Below, one piece after another: positions 1 to 7,419 of a stretch of DNA of 15,699 nt (positions within the stretch are counted from its first letter, which is position 1; the number at the start of each line of letters is the position of its first letter). The DNA comes from an uncultured Eggerthellaceae bacterium (GTDB lineage: Bacteria; Actinomycetota; Coriobacteriia; Coriobacteriales; Eggerthellaceae): assembly GCA_910577495.1 (NCBI GenBank), contig CAJTML010000044.1, positions 1 through 15,699 of the forward strand. Direction: 5' to 3'. Made by a program: the position numbers and the translations under genes. The notes beneath the pieces were generated by a model that had not been told where the DNA came from, ran no database searches, and was given only the letters and a program-made list of their open reading frames with translations.

Positions 1-330
<330 letters not shown>

Positions 331-399
331 AAGTTGGATATCGAAAAATGCATTCGCGAAGTCACAAAAGCGCTATACAACCGTCAGGGTGCAGTACCT

Positions 400-424
400 G
401 AACTTGACAAACACATACAAGTTC
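400..424 (+). other. Hairpin in the 23S-5S spacer
   Basis: GAACTTG (400-406) and CAAGTTC (418-424) form a perfect 7-bp stem with an 11-base A-rich loop. It lies in the 110-base spacer between 23S and 5S. No tRNA is visible in the spacer: there is no T-loop GGTTCGA-like sequence and no cloverleaf. A role in rRNA processing is possible but not shown. Confidence 0.4.
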
Positions 425-428
425 GCAA

Positions 429-579
429 AAGAGCGTCTTTTGTGAGCGTGACCATGGAGGCGGGGATCACCCGATCCCATTCCGAACTCGGTAGTTAAGC
501 CCGCCATCGCCTAAAGTACTACAGCGTCAGGCTGTGGGAGGACGGGAAGTCGCGCTCACAAAGGACGCTTTTGTATTTT
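429..579 (+). terminator. 5S precursor stem with T-rich tail; possible end of the rRNA operon
   Basis: Helix I of 5S continues outward: positions 429-448 pair with 553-572 as an uninterrupted helix of about 20 bp with two G-U wobbles (438/563 and 431/570). Such a stem is a typical substrate for maturation nucleases (RNase III, M5 or E type). The right arm ends in TTTT and is followed by GTATTTT. The stem plus U-rich tail could therefore also end transcription. The pairing is seen directly; the terminator role is inferred, and no other good terminator lies before the next gene. Confidence 0.5.
442..559 (+). rRNA. 5S ribosomal RNA
   Basis: This is a complete 5S rRNA gene of about 118 bases. 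The ends pair as helix I (GTGAGCG with CGCTCAC). The interior carries conserved 5S segments, including the loop sequence CCGAACTCGGTAGTTAAGC at about 482-500 and the GGAGGACGGG-type segment before the 3' strand. The exact ends are inferred from helix I pairing and could shift by one or two bases, because pairing continues into the flanks. Its place after 23S on the same strand is the normal rRNA operon order. Confidence 0.95.
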
Positions 580-600
580 GGGGATAGAGCACGTGGTTGC

Positions 601-608
601 GGGGGGGG
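601..608. repeat. Run of eight G between the rRNA operon and the first protein gene
   Basis: A homopolymer of eight G is followed at once by a short hairpin (GGCTG, loop CTATGC, CAGCC, ending near 621). It sits about 70 bases upstream of the proposed -10 box of the next gene, in the roughly 155-base gap between the 5S trailer and that gene. The gap holds no credible reading frame. Runs of this length can slip in replication, but nothing here proves a regulatory effect. Confidence 0.5.
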
Positions 609-679
609 CTGCTATGCCAGCCGCAAAAATTTCTGCATATTTATAGTTCCAAATTGCATAAATATCTCTTTGCTTGCGT

Positions 680-685
680 TATACT
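680..685 (+). promoter_or_regulatory. Candidate -10 box for the transglutaminase-like gene and the operon behind it
   Basis: TATACT lies 51 bases before the ATG, in an A+T-rich stretch that contrasts with its surroundings. The best -35 match, TTGCAT at 654-659, is 20 bases away, longer than the usual 16-18, so the -35 is uncertain. A Shine-Dalgarno-like GGGGG (724-728) stands 7 bases before the chosen ATG at 736. A TTG at 730 is in the same frame but would leave the G run only one base away, so it was not used. Confidence 0.4.
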
Positions 686-735
686 AATAAGCTGTTCTTA
701 AAGAGGAGCATTCTGAGCTTATTGGGGGTTTGAGC

Positions 736-2430
736 ATGAAAAGAACTATGTGGAAGTGTGTTCCGTTTGCATGTGCGTTTATCTGCGCACTGTCGTTTAC
801 TTCTAGTGCATATGCTGATGAATTGGCTGGCATTGAGAATGAATCCGTGGACGTCGAGAGCCACGTGGTAGCACCTATCCTGGAATCAGAGAGCGTTGAG
901 ACTACAGTTGAAGAAAACGAGGCTCTTGAGGCACCTGAGGAGCCTCAAGCGACCAAAGATAGCTTGTCTCAGGACACCGCTCAGGAGGCGGTATCGCCTG
1001 AAGACTCTGATGACGTTGCAGACTCTGGTGAGGCTGAAAAACCTGCAGAGCCAGTTAAGCCGACTGAGCCTGTACAACCCTCGCAACCGGTGCAGCCCGA
1101 GAAGCCCTCTACTCCCGAAGAGCCTGAAAAGCCCTCCACTCCTTCCACTCCCGTTGAGCCGGAAGCCCCTCAGTACACGCAGCAATTTGTGAAAGTTGGA
1201 GACAAGTGGCACTATTTCGATAAGGCTGGTAAAGATACCGGAGTAGTTGCTGTTTCTGCTGGCTGGAAGCAGTGTGAAGGTGTGTGGTATTGGTTTAAAA
1301 ATGCCAATACGTACGCTGAAAATGAATGGGTACGCGTTAACGGCTCCTGGTACTACTTAGCCGATAAAGGCCACATGCTTACCGGCAATCAGGTGATTGA
1401 GGGCAAGCGTTATTTGCTGAACCCGAATGGCGATATGGTAAAGGGTGTGCTCTGGCAAAAAATCCGTGGCACCTGGTATTACATTAATTATGGCGGTTCG
1501 CTTACCTGCGATGGTTGGCGCTTTATCAATCAAAAGTGGTATTACTTCGACGAACTCGGTCGTATGAAAACGGGCTGGGTAAAAGTTGAAGGTAAATGGT
1601 ATTCCCTCAATTCGTCTGGTGCCATGTTAACAGGCTGGCAAAAGGTTAACGGTTCCTGGTATTTCATGCGCTCAAATGGCATGATGCATGAAGGCTGGGG
1701 ATTTATCGGTGGTAAGTGGTATTACCTGCAGCCATCATCGGGGCACATGCGCACGAACTGGATTCAGCTTGATGGTAAGTGGTATCTGCTTTCGCAATCT
1801 GGTCATATGCTGACGGGCTGGCAGCTGAATGCGAATAAGTGGTATTTGCTGGCGAATAACGGCGTTATGCAGACAGGCTGGCACAAGGTTAACGGCAAAT
1901 GGTATTTCATGAACCAAGGTGGCTCTATGAAGGCAAATACCTGGTATTACGATAACGGCTATAAGCGCTGGTACTATTTTGAGAGCTCGGGTCGCATGAA
2001 TGAGTCGGCCGACACGCAGCTCCACGATATGGTTGAAAACATCATCAACACACGTACGGGTCGCGGCTCAGATGCTTTGCAGCGAGCATTCAATTATGTT
2101 GTGTCGTATCCGTATCGCAATGGGTCGCTTTATCCAACCGGGGACTGGGGTGCGCGCTACGCCAAAGAGATGTATCGCAACGGAAGTGGTAATTGCTACC
2201 GTTTTGCGGGGTTGTTCTGCTGGATTGCACGTGGACTTGGGTATCGTGCTAATACGGTGTCTGGCTGGGTTCCGGGCGCGGTTGTTCCTCAAGCGCCGCA
2301 TGGTTGGGTTGAGGTCTATGTGAATGGACGCACGTATGTGTGTGACCCAGATCTTGCGCATGAGATTCCTTCGCGCAACTGGTATATGGTGACGTACGCA
2401 AACGCGCCGACGTATTATCACACCCGGTAA
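736..2430 (+). CDS. Secreted choline-binding-repeat protein with C-terminal transglutaminase-like domain
   Basis: This protein of about 564 residues is predicted to be exported and held non-covalently on the wall. Residues 1-27 are a Sec signal peptide (MKRTMWK, hydrophobic core, cleavage after SSAYA). Residues 28 to about 145 are a low-complexity acidic and then Pro-rich linker (EPVKPTEPVQPSQP and similar) that could span the wall. Residues 151-423 hold about 13 cell-wall-binding repeats of the GW..(N)G.WYY...G.M.T type. The C-terminal domain (about 430-564) has a transglutaminase-like triad: Cys487 in GNCYRFAG, His522 in PHGWVEV and Asp537 in VCDPDL. Such domains in bacteria are often proteases, amidases or cross-linkers rather than true transglutaminases, so the substrate is unknown. 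The MBOAT gene follows after 18 bases and may be co-transcribed. The domain calls are firm; the ligand (phosphocholine) is inferred from the lic genes in the same window. Confidence 0.9.
   Translation: MKRTMWKCVPFACAFICALSFTSSAYADELAGIENESVDVESHVVAPILESESVETTVEENEALEAPEEPQATKDSLSQDTAQEAVSPEDSDDVADSGEAEKPAEPVKPTEPVQPSQPVQPEKPSTPEEPEKPSTPSTPVEPEAPQYTQQFVKVGDKWHYFDKAGKDTGVVAVSAGWKQCEGVWYWFKNANTYAENEWVRVNGSWYYLADKGHMLTGNQVIEGKRYLLNPNGDMVKGVLWQKIRGTWYYINYGGSLTCDGWRFINQKWYYFDELGRMKTGWVKVEGKWYSLNSSGAMLTGWQKVNGSWYFMRSNGMMHEGWGFIGGKWYYLQPSSGHMRTNWIQLDGKWYLLSQSGHMLTGWQLNANKWYLLANNGVMQTGWHKVNGKWYFMNQGGSMKANTWYYDNGYKRWYYFESSGRMNESADTQLHDMVENIINTRTGRGSDALQRAFNYVVSYPYRNGSLYPTGDWGARYAKEMYRNGSGNCYRFAGLFCWIARGLGYRANTVSGWVPGAVVPQAPHGWVEVYVNGRTYVCDPDLAHEIPSRNWYMVTYANAPTYYHTR
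1186..2004 (+). repeat. Array of about 13 choline-binding-type repeats
   Basis: Tandem modules of roughly 20 residues (60 bases) each carry W, WYY/WYF and G.M positions, for example GWVKVEGKWYSLNSSGAMLT. The modules are more divergent than those of the CAP-domain gene downstream, which suggests an older array. Family knowledge: aromatic residues of neighbouring modules form ligand cavities for choline in pneumococcal proteins, while related repeats in other bacteria bind glucans. Confidence 0.9.
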
Positions 2431-2448
2431 TCACGGGGAAACGAAGCT

Positions 2449-3834
2449 ATGGTCTTCAGCTCGCTGAGTTTCTTGTGCATATTTTTCCCGATTGTGTTCG
2501 CACTCAATCAAGTGCTGCCATCCATTCGGGCGAAGAATATCTTACTGCTTATTGCATCGCTGGTGTTTTACTCCTTTGGGGAGCCAGTCTATGTACTCTT
2601 GATGATCGTGAGTGCGCTGGCTAACTGGGCGGCGGGTATTGCGCTTACGAAAACATCGCGAACACGGCTGGTGGTTGGCTGTGCGGTTGTGGCAAACCTT
2701 GGGTTGCTGGTGGTATTTAAGTATGCCGACATGCTTATCGGCTGCATCAACGGGCTGTTTGGTTCCAACGTGCCCATGACGAATTTGCCACTTCCGATTG
2801 GTATTTCGTTTTTTACCTTTCAGGCTATGTCGTATGTGATTGATGTCTATCGCAAAGAGGTTGACGCACAGCATAACTTCTTGCACGTGCTGCTCTATAT
2901 CTCGTTTTTCCCGCAGCTTATTGCAGGCCCCATCGTCAAGTATCACGATATTGCCCAGCAGCTCACTGATCGGCATGCGTCGGTGTCGGATATGGCGTGC
3001 GGTCTTCGCCGTTTTTGCATAGGTCTGGCGAAAAAGGTGCTCATTGCCAACAACATGGCGGTGGCTGTTGATTATTGGTATTCGGTGGCGCCTACTGATT
3101 TGAATGCGCTGGCGGCGTGGATGGCCGCGCTGGCGTATTTGATGCAAATCTATTTCGACTTTTCAGGCTATTCGGATATGGCCATCGGCCTGGGGCGCAT
3201 GTTTGGCTTTCATTTTAAGGAGAACTTCAACTTCCCCTATATTTCGACGACGATTCAGGAGTTTTGGCGTCGCTGGCATATCTCGCTTTCCACGTGGTTT
3301 AAGGAATATCTCTACATTCCGCTGGGCGGAAATCGTAAAGGTAAGGCGCGTACGGCGCTCAATAAACTTATGGTCTTTTTCCTCTGTGGACTGTGGCACG
3401 GAGCGGCTTGGACGTTTGTGGTGTGGGGCTTGATCCACGGTGCATTCTTGATGCTGGAAAGTGTGGTGCCGCTGAAACGGTTGCCGCGCGCACTTGGGCA
3501 TATCTACACCTTGTTGGTGGTGTGCTTGGCGTTTGTGGTGTTTCGAGCGGATTCCTTGGGTCAGGCAGGCGCGATTTTTGTGCAGATGTTTACTGCCTGG
3601 GATTTCAGTGACGCTTCCATGATGATACTGATGCGCCAGATGACGCCGGTGTTTGTCGTGGCGTTTGCTGGTGCAGTGATTGCGTCGCTGCCAGTGAAGG
3701 ATGCGCTTGCGCGCATGGGGTCAAGCAATGCGCCGACTTATCTTTCTTATGGCGTCAGTGCGCTGCTGCTGGTGCTGTGCTTTTTGAGCCTCTCAAGCGG
3801 TGCATACAATCCGTTTATCTACTTTAGGTTTTAG
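2449..3834 (+). CDS. MBOAT-family membrane O-acyltransferase (AlgI/DltB-like)
   Basis: This polytopic membrane protein of 461 residues moves acyl groups across the membrane onto an extracytoplasmic acceptor. The motif WRRWHISLSTWFKEYLYIPL holds conserved His277. A second motif, CGLWHGAAWTF, holds His317, the position matching the catalytic His of AlgI and DltB. The G-G-N-R-K-G segment after the first motif and the terminal NPFIYFRF are typical of the AlgI branch. Length fits the family. The ATG at 2449 follows a weak GGGGAA about 9 bases upstream. The stop lies 2 bases before the next ATG, so translation is probably coupled to the SGNH gene, the usual partner of AlgI-type acyltransferases. 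Acetyl is the commonest donor group in this branch, but D-alanyl or another acyl group cannot be excluded. No dltA, dltC or dltD is visible nearby, which argues against D-alanylation. Confidence 0.93.
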   Translation: MVFSSLSFLCIFFPIVFALNQVLPSIRAKNILLLIASLVFYSFGEPVYVLLMIVSALANWAAGIALTKTSRTRLVVGCAVVANLGLLVVFKYADMLIGCINGLFGSNVPMTNLPLPIGISFFTFQAMSYVIDVYRKEVDAQHNFLHVLLYISFFPQLIAGPIVKYHDIAQQLTDRHASVSDMACGLRRFCIGLAKKVLIANNMAVAVDYWYSVAPTDLNALAAWMAALAYLMQIYFDFSGYSDMAIGLGRMFGFHFKENFNFPYISTTIQEFWRRWHISLSTWFKEYLYIPLGGNRKGKARTALNKLMVFFLCGLWHGAAWTFVVWGLIHGAFLMLESVVPLKRLPRALGHIYTLLVVCLAFVVFRADSLGQAGAIFVQMFTAWDFSDASMMILMRQMTPVFVVAFAGAVIASLPVKDALARMGSSNAPTYLSYGVSALLLVLCFLSLSSGAYNPFIYFRF

Positions 3835-3836
3835 CC

Positions 3837-5285
3837 ATGGCGAAGCAGGAAAGACATACGCTCAACGATCGGGTAGCACTGGTTTTTGTGGTGCTGGTCA
3901 TGGTGGCTTTGGTGTTGCCGTTGATCTGCATACCGTTTGCTCCGCATGATGACGAAGCAGAGTTGCAGGATTTGGCACAGTGGCCCGAACTGTTTGTTGA
4001 TGGACAACCCAATATCAACTTCTTGTCCGAAGCAGGGATGTATTTTGATGATCACTTTGCGTTTCGCCAGGAAATCATAACGGCGAATGCGCGTCTCTTT
4101 GCGCAAGGGCTTGCAACCTCGCCAACCGATCAGGTGGTGGTTGGAAGTGATGGGTGGCTCTATTACGCAGGTACGATGGCGGATTATCAGCGCACGCGAC
4201 CAATGAATGAGCGAACCATTGATAACGCTGCGTATAACGTGGCACAGCTGCAGGCGTATGCGAATGAGCATGGTGCGCAGTTTTTGCTCATGGTGGCGCC
4301 GAATAAAAACTCGCTGTATCCAGAGCATATGCCTTATTACGAATTGCCTGGTGTGGGGAAGAGCAATGTGTCGCGTATGGCAGAGGCGTTTGCTGCCTAT
4401 GATGTGAACACGCTTGATTTGTTTGAGCTGTTGGGCACAGACGAGCGCGTGCTGTACATGAAGACGGATACGCACTGGAATACTGAAGGCGCGCGGATGG
4501 CCTATGATGCGGCGCTCAGTGCGCTGGATATTGCCCATGACGACTATCGCAATGCTGCGGTGACGTGGGATAACAGCTTTGTGGGGGATTTGGAGGCAAT
4601 GCTGTATCTGGTTGATCGCACGCCTGAGCCTGTGGAGGTGTATGAGGCGGCGCAGCAGTTTAGCTACACCAATGATGCGGCAGACGTGGAGGATGCAGAT
4701 ATTTCGACGGCGTCGCAGGTGGCGGGCGCGCAAGGGTCACTGGTGATGTATCGCGACTCGTTTGGAAATGCGCTGCTGCCGTTTTTCGCCACACAATTTG
4801 AGCAGGCCACGTTCACAAAACTGGTGCCCTATAACGCGGCGGTGATTGATCAGCAGGACGCTGATGTGGTGATCGTGGAGCGTGCGGAGCGACACCTGGA
4901 TTTCTTCGCCACCAATCCGCCGATTATGCCAGCGCGTGAGGCGAAAGAGGTGAGCGCGGACATCTCGGTGGAGACCGCCACCACGGTGACCGCGGAAGTG
5001 GATGGGCCGTATCTCAAAATTTCGGGCGTGCTTGATGAGGCGTATGTGCCGCAAAATTCGGCAATCTATGTTGGCTTGATGCAAGACGATGGTGCGGTGC
5101 GGTATTATGAGACTTGTCGCCAGAGCGTTATAAGCGCTGATGGCGTTTCTATTGAAACCGACTACGGGTACGTGGCGCGTGTGTCCACCGATGAGGTGCC
5201 CGAGGGTTCATTTACGATACAAATTGTTGTTGAGGGCGAGACCTCGTCTTGCGTGGTGGCGTCTGTGGTCTCAGAAGGGATGTGA
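3837..5285 (+). CDS. AlgX/DHHW-type SGNH protein, partner of the MBOAT acyltransferase
   Basis: This 482-residue protein has one N-terminal membrane segment (about 13-33) and an extracytoplasmic body. The family's early motif is present as YFDDHFAFRQEIITANARLF. The SGNH catalytic residues are visible: Asp211 and His213 in KTDTHWNTEG, and Ser308 in YRDSFGN. In AlgX and AlgJ these residues pass acetyl from the MBOAT partner to a polysaccharide, and the Clostridium-type relatives are named DHHW proteins. The C-terminal part after about residue 375 looks like a separate beta-rich, Val/Glu-rich region with no clear match. The start overlaps no other gene, and the 2-base gap to the MBOAT stop implies coupling. 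The acceptor could be a teichoic-acid-like polymer or another wall glycan; the sequence does not say which. Confidence 0.85.
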   Translation: MAKQERHTLNDRVALVFVVLVMVALVLPLICIPFAPHDDEAELQDLAQWPELFVDGQPNINFLSEAGMYFDDHFAFRQEIITANARLFAQGLATSPTDQVVVGSDGWLYYAGTMADYQRTRPMNERTIDNAAYNVAQLQAYANEHGAQFLLMVAPNKNSLYPEHMPYYELPGVGKSNVSRMAEAFAAYDVNTLDLFELLGTDERVLYMKTDTHWNTEGARMAYDAALSALDIAHDDYRNAAVTWDNSFVGDLEAMLYLVDRTPEPVEVYEAAQQFSYTNDAADVEDADISTASQVAGAQGSLVMYRDSFGNALLPFFATQFEQATFTKLVPYNAAVIDQQDADVVIVERAERHLDFFATNPPIMPAREAKEVSADISVETATTVTAEVDGPYLKISGVLDEAYVPQNSAIYVGLMQDDGAVRYYETCRQSVISADGVSIETDYGYVARVSTDEVPEGSFTIQIVVEGETSSCVVASVVSEGM

Positions 5286-5289
5286 AGTC

Positions 5290-6051
5290 ATGAGTAGAAG
5301 ACGGATGCGTTTAGTTGCGGGCGGCTTGTCGCTTATGTTGGTGGGTATGCTGGCAGGTTGTGCGGGGGCAGACGAACCTGCTGAGGTGGAGACGACGCAG
5401 GCAACAGAGGCATCGGCGCCGGCTGAGTCTGAGGGCGTGATTATTGGCAAGCAATCAGATGAGGCGTACAAGATTGCGGTTACGAACTCGCTTGGTGCTC
5501 CGATTAAGACGTTGTCAATTAAGGCGGTCGATGCGGACTCGTTTCCAGCATCGATGATTGCGTCTTCGCAAGAGCTTGCAGCGGGCGAAGATGCTGAGCT
5601 GTATTACGTGCCCGACAGTGATGATGTGTCAGCGGCGTATGACATTTTGGTTGGGTTGGAAGATGGCACCACCTATGAGCTGCATGATTTGTTGCTGGGT
5701 ACGTTTGAGAAGATGGACTTTCAGGTAAGCGACGGTATGGCGTTTGTTGCCTACACCGACTCTGACGGCAAAACTGAGACCACTGAAGAGCTTGAGCGTG
5801 AGCTGATTGCCAAGGCCGAGCAAGAAGCGGCGGATGCGGCTGCAGCAGAAGAAGCGGCTGCGGCGGAAGCGGCGGCTGCTGAACAGGCGGCAGCAGAGGA
5901 GGCTGCGGCAGCGGCTGCCGGGGAGCAGCAGCAGTATGAGCCTGAGCCTGTGCCCGAGCCTGCACCGCAGCCCGACCCACAACCGCAGCCTGATCCGGCA
6001 CCGGCGCAAAGTGAAGATACCTGCGTTGAAGGTGGCGTCGTACTTCGCTAG
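5290..6051 (+). CDS. Putative lipoprotein with Ala/Glu-rich helix and Pro/Gln-rich tail
   Basis: From the ATG at 5290 the product is 253 residues. That start is preferred over upstream in-frame starts inside the SGNH gene because it puts a classical lipoprotein signal at the N terminus: RRR, a hydrophobic core, then LAGC with Cys24 as the lipidation site. GAAGGGA (5274-5280) lies about 9 bases upstream. Residues about 25-170 form a small, probably beta-rich domain (IIGKQSDEAYKIAVTNSLGA onward) whose family I do not recognise. A long Ala/Glu helix follows (about 172-217), then a tail of E-P, P-Q and P-D pairs and a short end containing one Cys (DTCVEGGVVLR). It is the last gene of the MBOAT-SGNH group, 4 bases after it. 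An accessory role in polymer acylation or wall attachment is only a guess from position. Confidence 0.8.
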   Translation: MSRRRMRLVAGGLSLMLVGMLAGCAGADEPAEVETTQATEASAPAESEGVIIGKQSDEAYKIAVTNSLGAPIKTLSIKAVDADSFPASMIASSQELAAGEDAELYYVPDSDDVSAAYDILVGLEDGTTYELHDLLLGTFEKMDFQVSDGMAFVAYTDSDGKTETTEELERELIAKAEQEAADAAAAEEAAAAEAAAAEQAAAEEAAAAAAGEQQQYEPEPVPEPAPQPDPQPQPDPAPAQSEDTCVEGGVVLR

Positions 6052-6091
6052 AAACTTTTGCCAGATTGCGACGATGGGTGATCGGCGCGTC

Positions 6092-6100
6092 TGATACACT
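6092..6100 (+). promoter_or_regulatory. Weak candidate extended -10 element before the CAP-domain gene
   Basis: TGATACACT has the TG-N spacing of an extended -10 element but only a fair match (TACACT) to the hexamer, and no -35 at a good distance was found (TTGCGA at 6066 is too far). The gap 6052-6152 holds no obvious terminator, so the CAP-domain gene could also be read through from the operon upstream. Its ribosome site, TTGGGGGT at 6138-6145, is the same string found before the transglutaminase-like gene. Confidence 0.22.
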
Positions 6101-6152
6101 TCTGTAAGAGAACTGTAACCTAATGCGATGAGAGTAGTTGGGGGTATCGCTT

Positions 6153-7340
6153 ATGAAAAAGTCCGTATGCGCACGCGTCTGTGCGGGGTTTGCGGGTGTG
6201 CTTGTTGCGGGCGCGCTGAGCATGGGCGTTCTGGCAACACCAGCGTATGCTGATGATGCGCTGATTTCGCCACAGGCAACCTATACGCTTGATAACGGCA
6301 CCAAGGTTGATGGCACGCGCAATGAGGCCTATGCCAAGCAAGTGATAACGTTGGTTAATCAAGAGCGCGCAAAGGCAGGATTGCCGGCGCTTAAAGCGGA
6401 TACCGAGCTGACGGAAAACGCGATGATGCGCGCGACTGAGTGCACGGTGGTGTTTGGACACACGCGTCCTGATCAGTCGCAATGGTGGACCATTAATGAA
6501 GCGCGTTGCAATGGCGAAAACATCGCCAAAGGCCAACTGTCACCTGCTCAAGTTGTTTCAAGCTGGATGAACTCACAAACGCATCGCGACAACATCCTCA
6601 ACAAAGACTTCAAATACATTGGCGTGGGTTGCTTTACGAAGGGCAACACCACGTATTGGGTGCAGTTGTTTTCGGTAACCGCTCCGAAAGGCAGCGCTTC
6701 TGCAACGACCCCAAGCAAGCCTTCGCAAAATAAGGTGACGGGTACGTGGAAGAAGTCAGGAAGCCGCTGGTGGTACTCATTCTCCAATGGTACGTATCCA
6801 GTAGCGTGGCGCCAGATTGATGGAAAGTGGTACTACTTTGATCAGTCAGGCTGGATGCAAACGGGATGGAAGAAGATCGGCGGCAGCTGGTATTACTTGA
6901 GCTCATCGGGGGCTATGCTTACCGGTTGGGCGAAGATCAACAGCTCGTGGTACTACCTCACGCAGTCAGGCGCTATGGCAACCGGCTGGGCGCAGGTGGG
7001 AGGTAAGTGGTACTACCTCAACTCATCAGGTGTGATGGCAACTGGTTGGGCAAAAGTTGGCGGTAGCTGGTATTACCTCAACGGTTCAGGCGTGATGTGC
7101 ACGGGCTGGCAAAAGATCGGTGGCAGCTGGTACTACTTAAAGGCCTCGGGCGCTATGGCAACTGGCTGGGCGCAGGTGGGAGGTAAGTGGTATTACCTCA
7201 ATTCATCTGGTGTCATGCAGGCCAACAAGTGGATTTCGGGCACGTATTGGGTTGGCTCGAATGGTGTGATGGCGACGAATGCCTGGGTTGATGGTGGTCG
7301 CTATTACGTTAATGGTAGTGGCGTCTGGACGCGTCGCTAA
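6153..7340 (+). CDS. Secreted CAP/SCP-domain protein with choline-binding-type repeats
   Basis: This protein has 395 residues from the ATG at 6153. The in-frame TTG at 6138 was rejected because it falls inside the GGGGG ribosome site. Residues 1-33 are a Sec signal peptide ending TPAYA. Residues about 50-178 form a CAP domain (cysteine-rich secretory, allergen and PR-1 family). It has the expected cavity residues His103 in FGHTRP, Glu122 in NGENIA and His144 in SQTHRDNIL. Bacterial CAP proteins are secreted and mostly of unknown activity; some are linked to wall or sporulation functions. Residues 198-395 are about 10 repeats, the middle seven nearly uniform at 20 residues. The domain order (catalytic or binding head first, repeats last) is the reverse of the other two repeat proteins here. 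A hairpin separates it from the next gene. Confidence 0.92.
   Translation: MKKSVCARVCAGFAGVLVAGALSMGVLATPAYADDALISPQATYTLDNGTKVDGTRNEAYAKQVITLVNQERAKAGLPALKADTELTENAMMRATECTVVFGHTRPDQSQWWTINEARCNGENIAKGQLSPAQVVSSWMNSQTHRDNILNKDFKYIGVGCFTKGNTTYWVQLFSVTAPKGSASATTPSKPSQNKVTGTWKKSGSRWWYSFSNGTYPVAWRQIDGKWYYFDQSGWMQTGWKKIGGSWYYLSSSGAMLTGWAKINSSWYYLTQSGAMATGWAQVGGKWYYLNSSGVMATGWAKVGGSWYYLNGSGVMCTGWQKIGGSWYYLKASGAMATGWAQVGGKWYYLNSSGVMQANKWISGTYWVGSNGVMATNAWVDGGRYYVNGSGVWTRR
6744..7337 (+). repeat. Array of about 10 regular repeats with a 60-bp period and a 180-bp duplication
   Basis: The modules between about 6805 and 7210 keep an exact 60-base register, for example GWAKVGGSWYYLNGSGVMCT. The stretch 6971-7020 recurs at 7151-7200, 180 bases (three modules) away, with only two differences in 50 bases, both C/T changes at third codon positions. 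This marks a recent internal duplication or gene conversion. The last two modules (ANKWISGTYWVG onward) are shortened and look like a cap. Confidence 0.92.
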
Positions 7341-7361
7341 CGATAAAGACGTGTAAGACTG

Positions 7362-7393
7362 CGGTGCTTCGCCCTGGGTGCGGAGCACCGTTT
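7362..7393 (+). terminator. Hairpin between the CAP and L,D-transpeptidase genes; probable weak terminator
   Basis: CGGTGCTTCGC (7362-7372) pairs with GCGGAGCACCG (7380-7390) as an 11-bp stem with one G-U pair and a 7-base loop. Only TTT follows, so termination is probably partial. The hairpin starts 22 bases after the CAP-gene stop and ends 30 bases before the next ATG. Confidence 0.6.
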
Positions 7394-7419
7394 GAGTGAA
7401 TGGAAGGTGGGACGAATAG

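Noticed and set aside
331..441. Possible tRNA in the 23S-5S spacer
   Set aside because: No T-arm consensus, no acceptor stem pairing and no CCA; only a 7-bp hairpin is present.
2542..3147. Open frame of 201 codons on the - strand inside the MBOAT gene
   Set aside because: Arg/His-rich shadow without a domain; the + strand MBOAT is unambiguous.
3831..4733. Open frame of 300 codons on the - strand opposite the SGNH gene
   Set aside because: Arg/His/Ile-rich composition with no recognisable motif, while the + strand has clear SGNH catalytic motifs and operon spacing.
5140..5289. Longer form of the lipoprotein starting inside the SGNH gene
   Set aside because: The extra 50 residues would overlap the SGNH gene by about 145 bases and bury the lipoprotein signal; the ATG at 5290 gives a proper signal and an operon-like gap.
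5519..6223. Open frame of 234 codons on the - strand opposite the lipoprotein gene
   Set aside because: Its sequence is the mirror of the Ala/Glu and Pro/Gln codon runs (Pro, Gln, Arg and His rich, no domain). Repetitive GCN/GAN codons leave the opposite frames open by composition alone.
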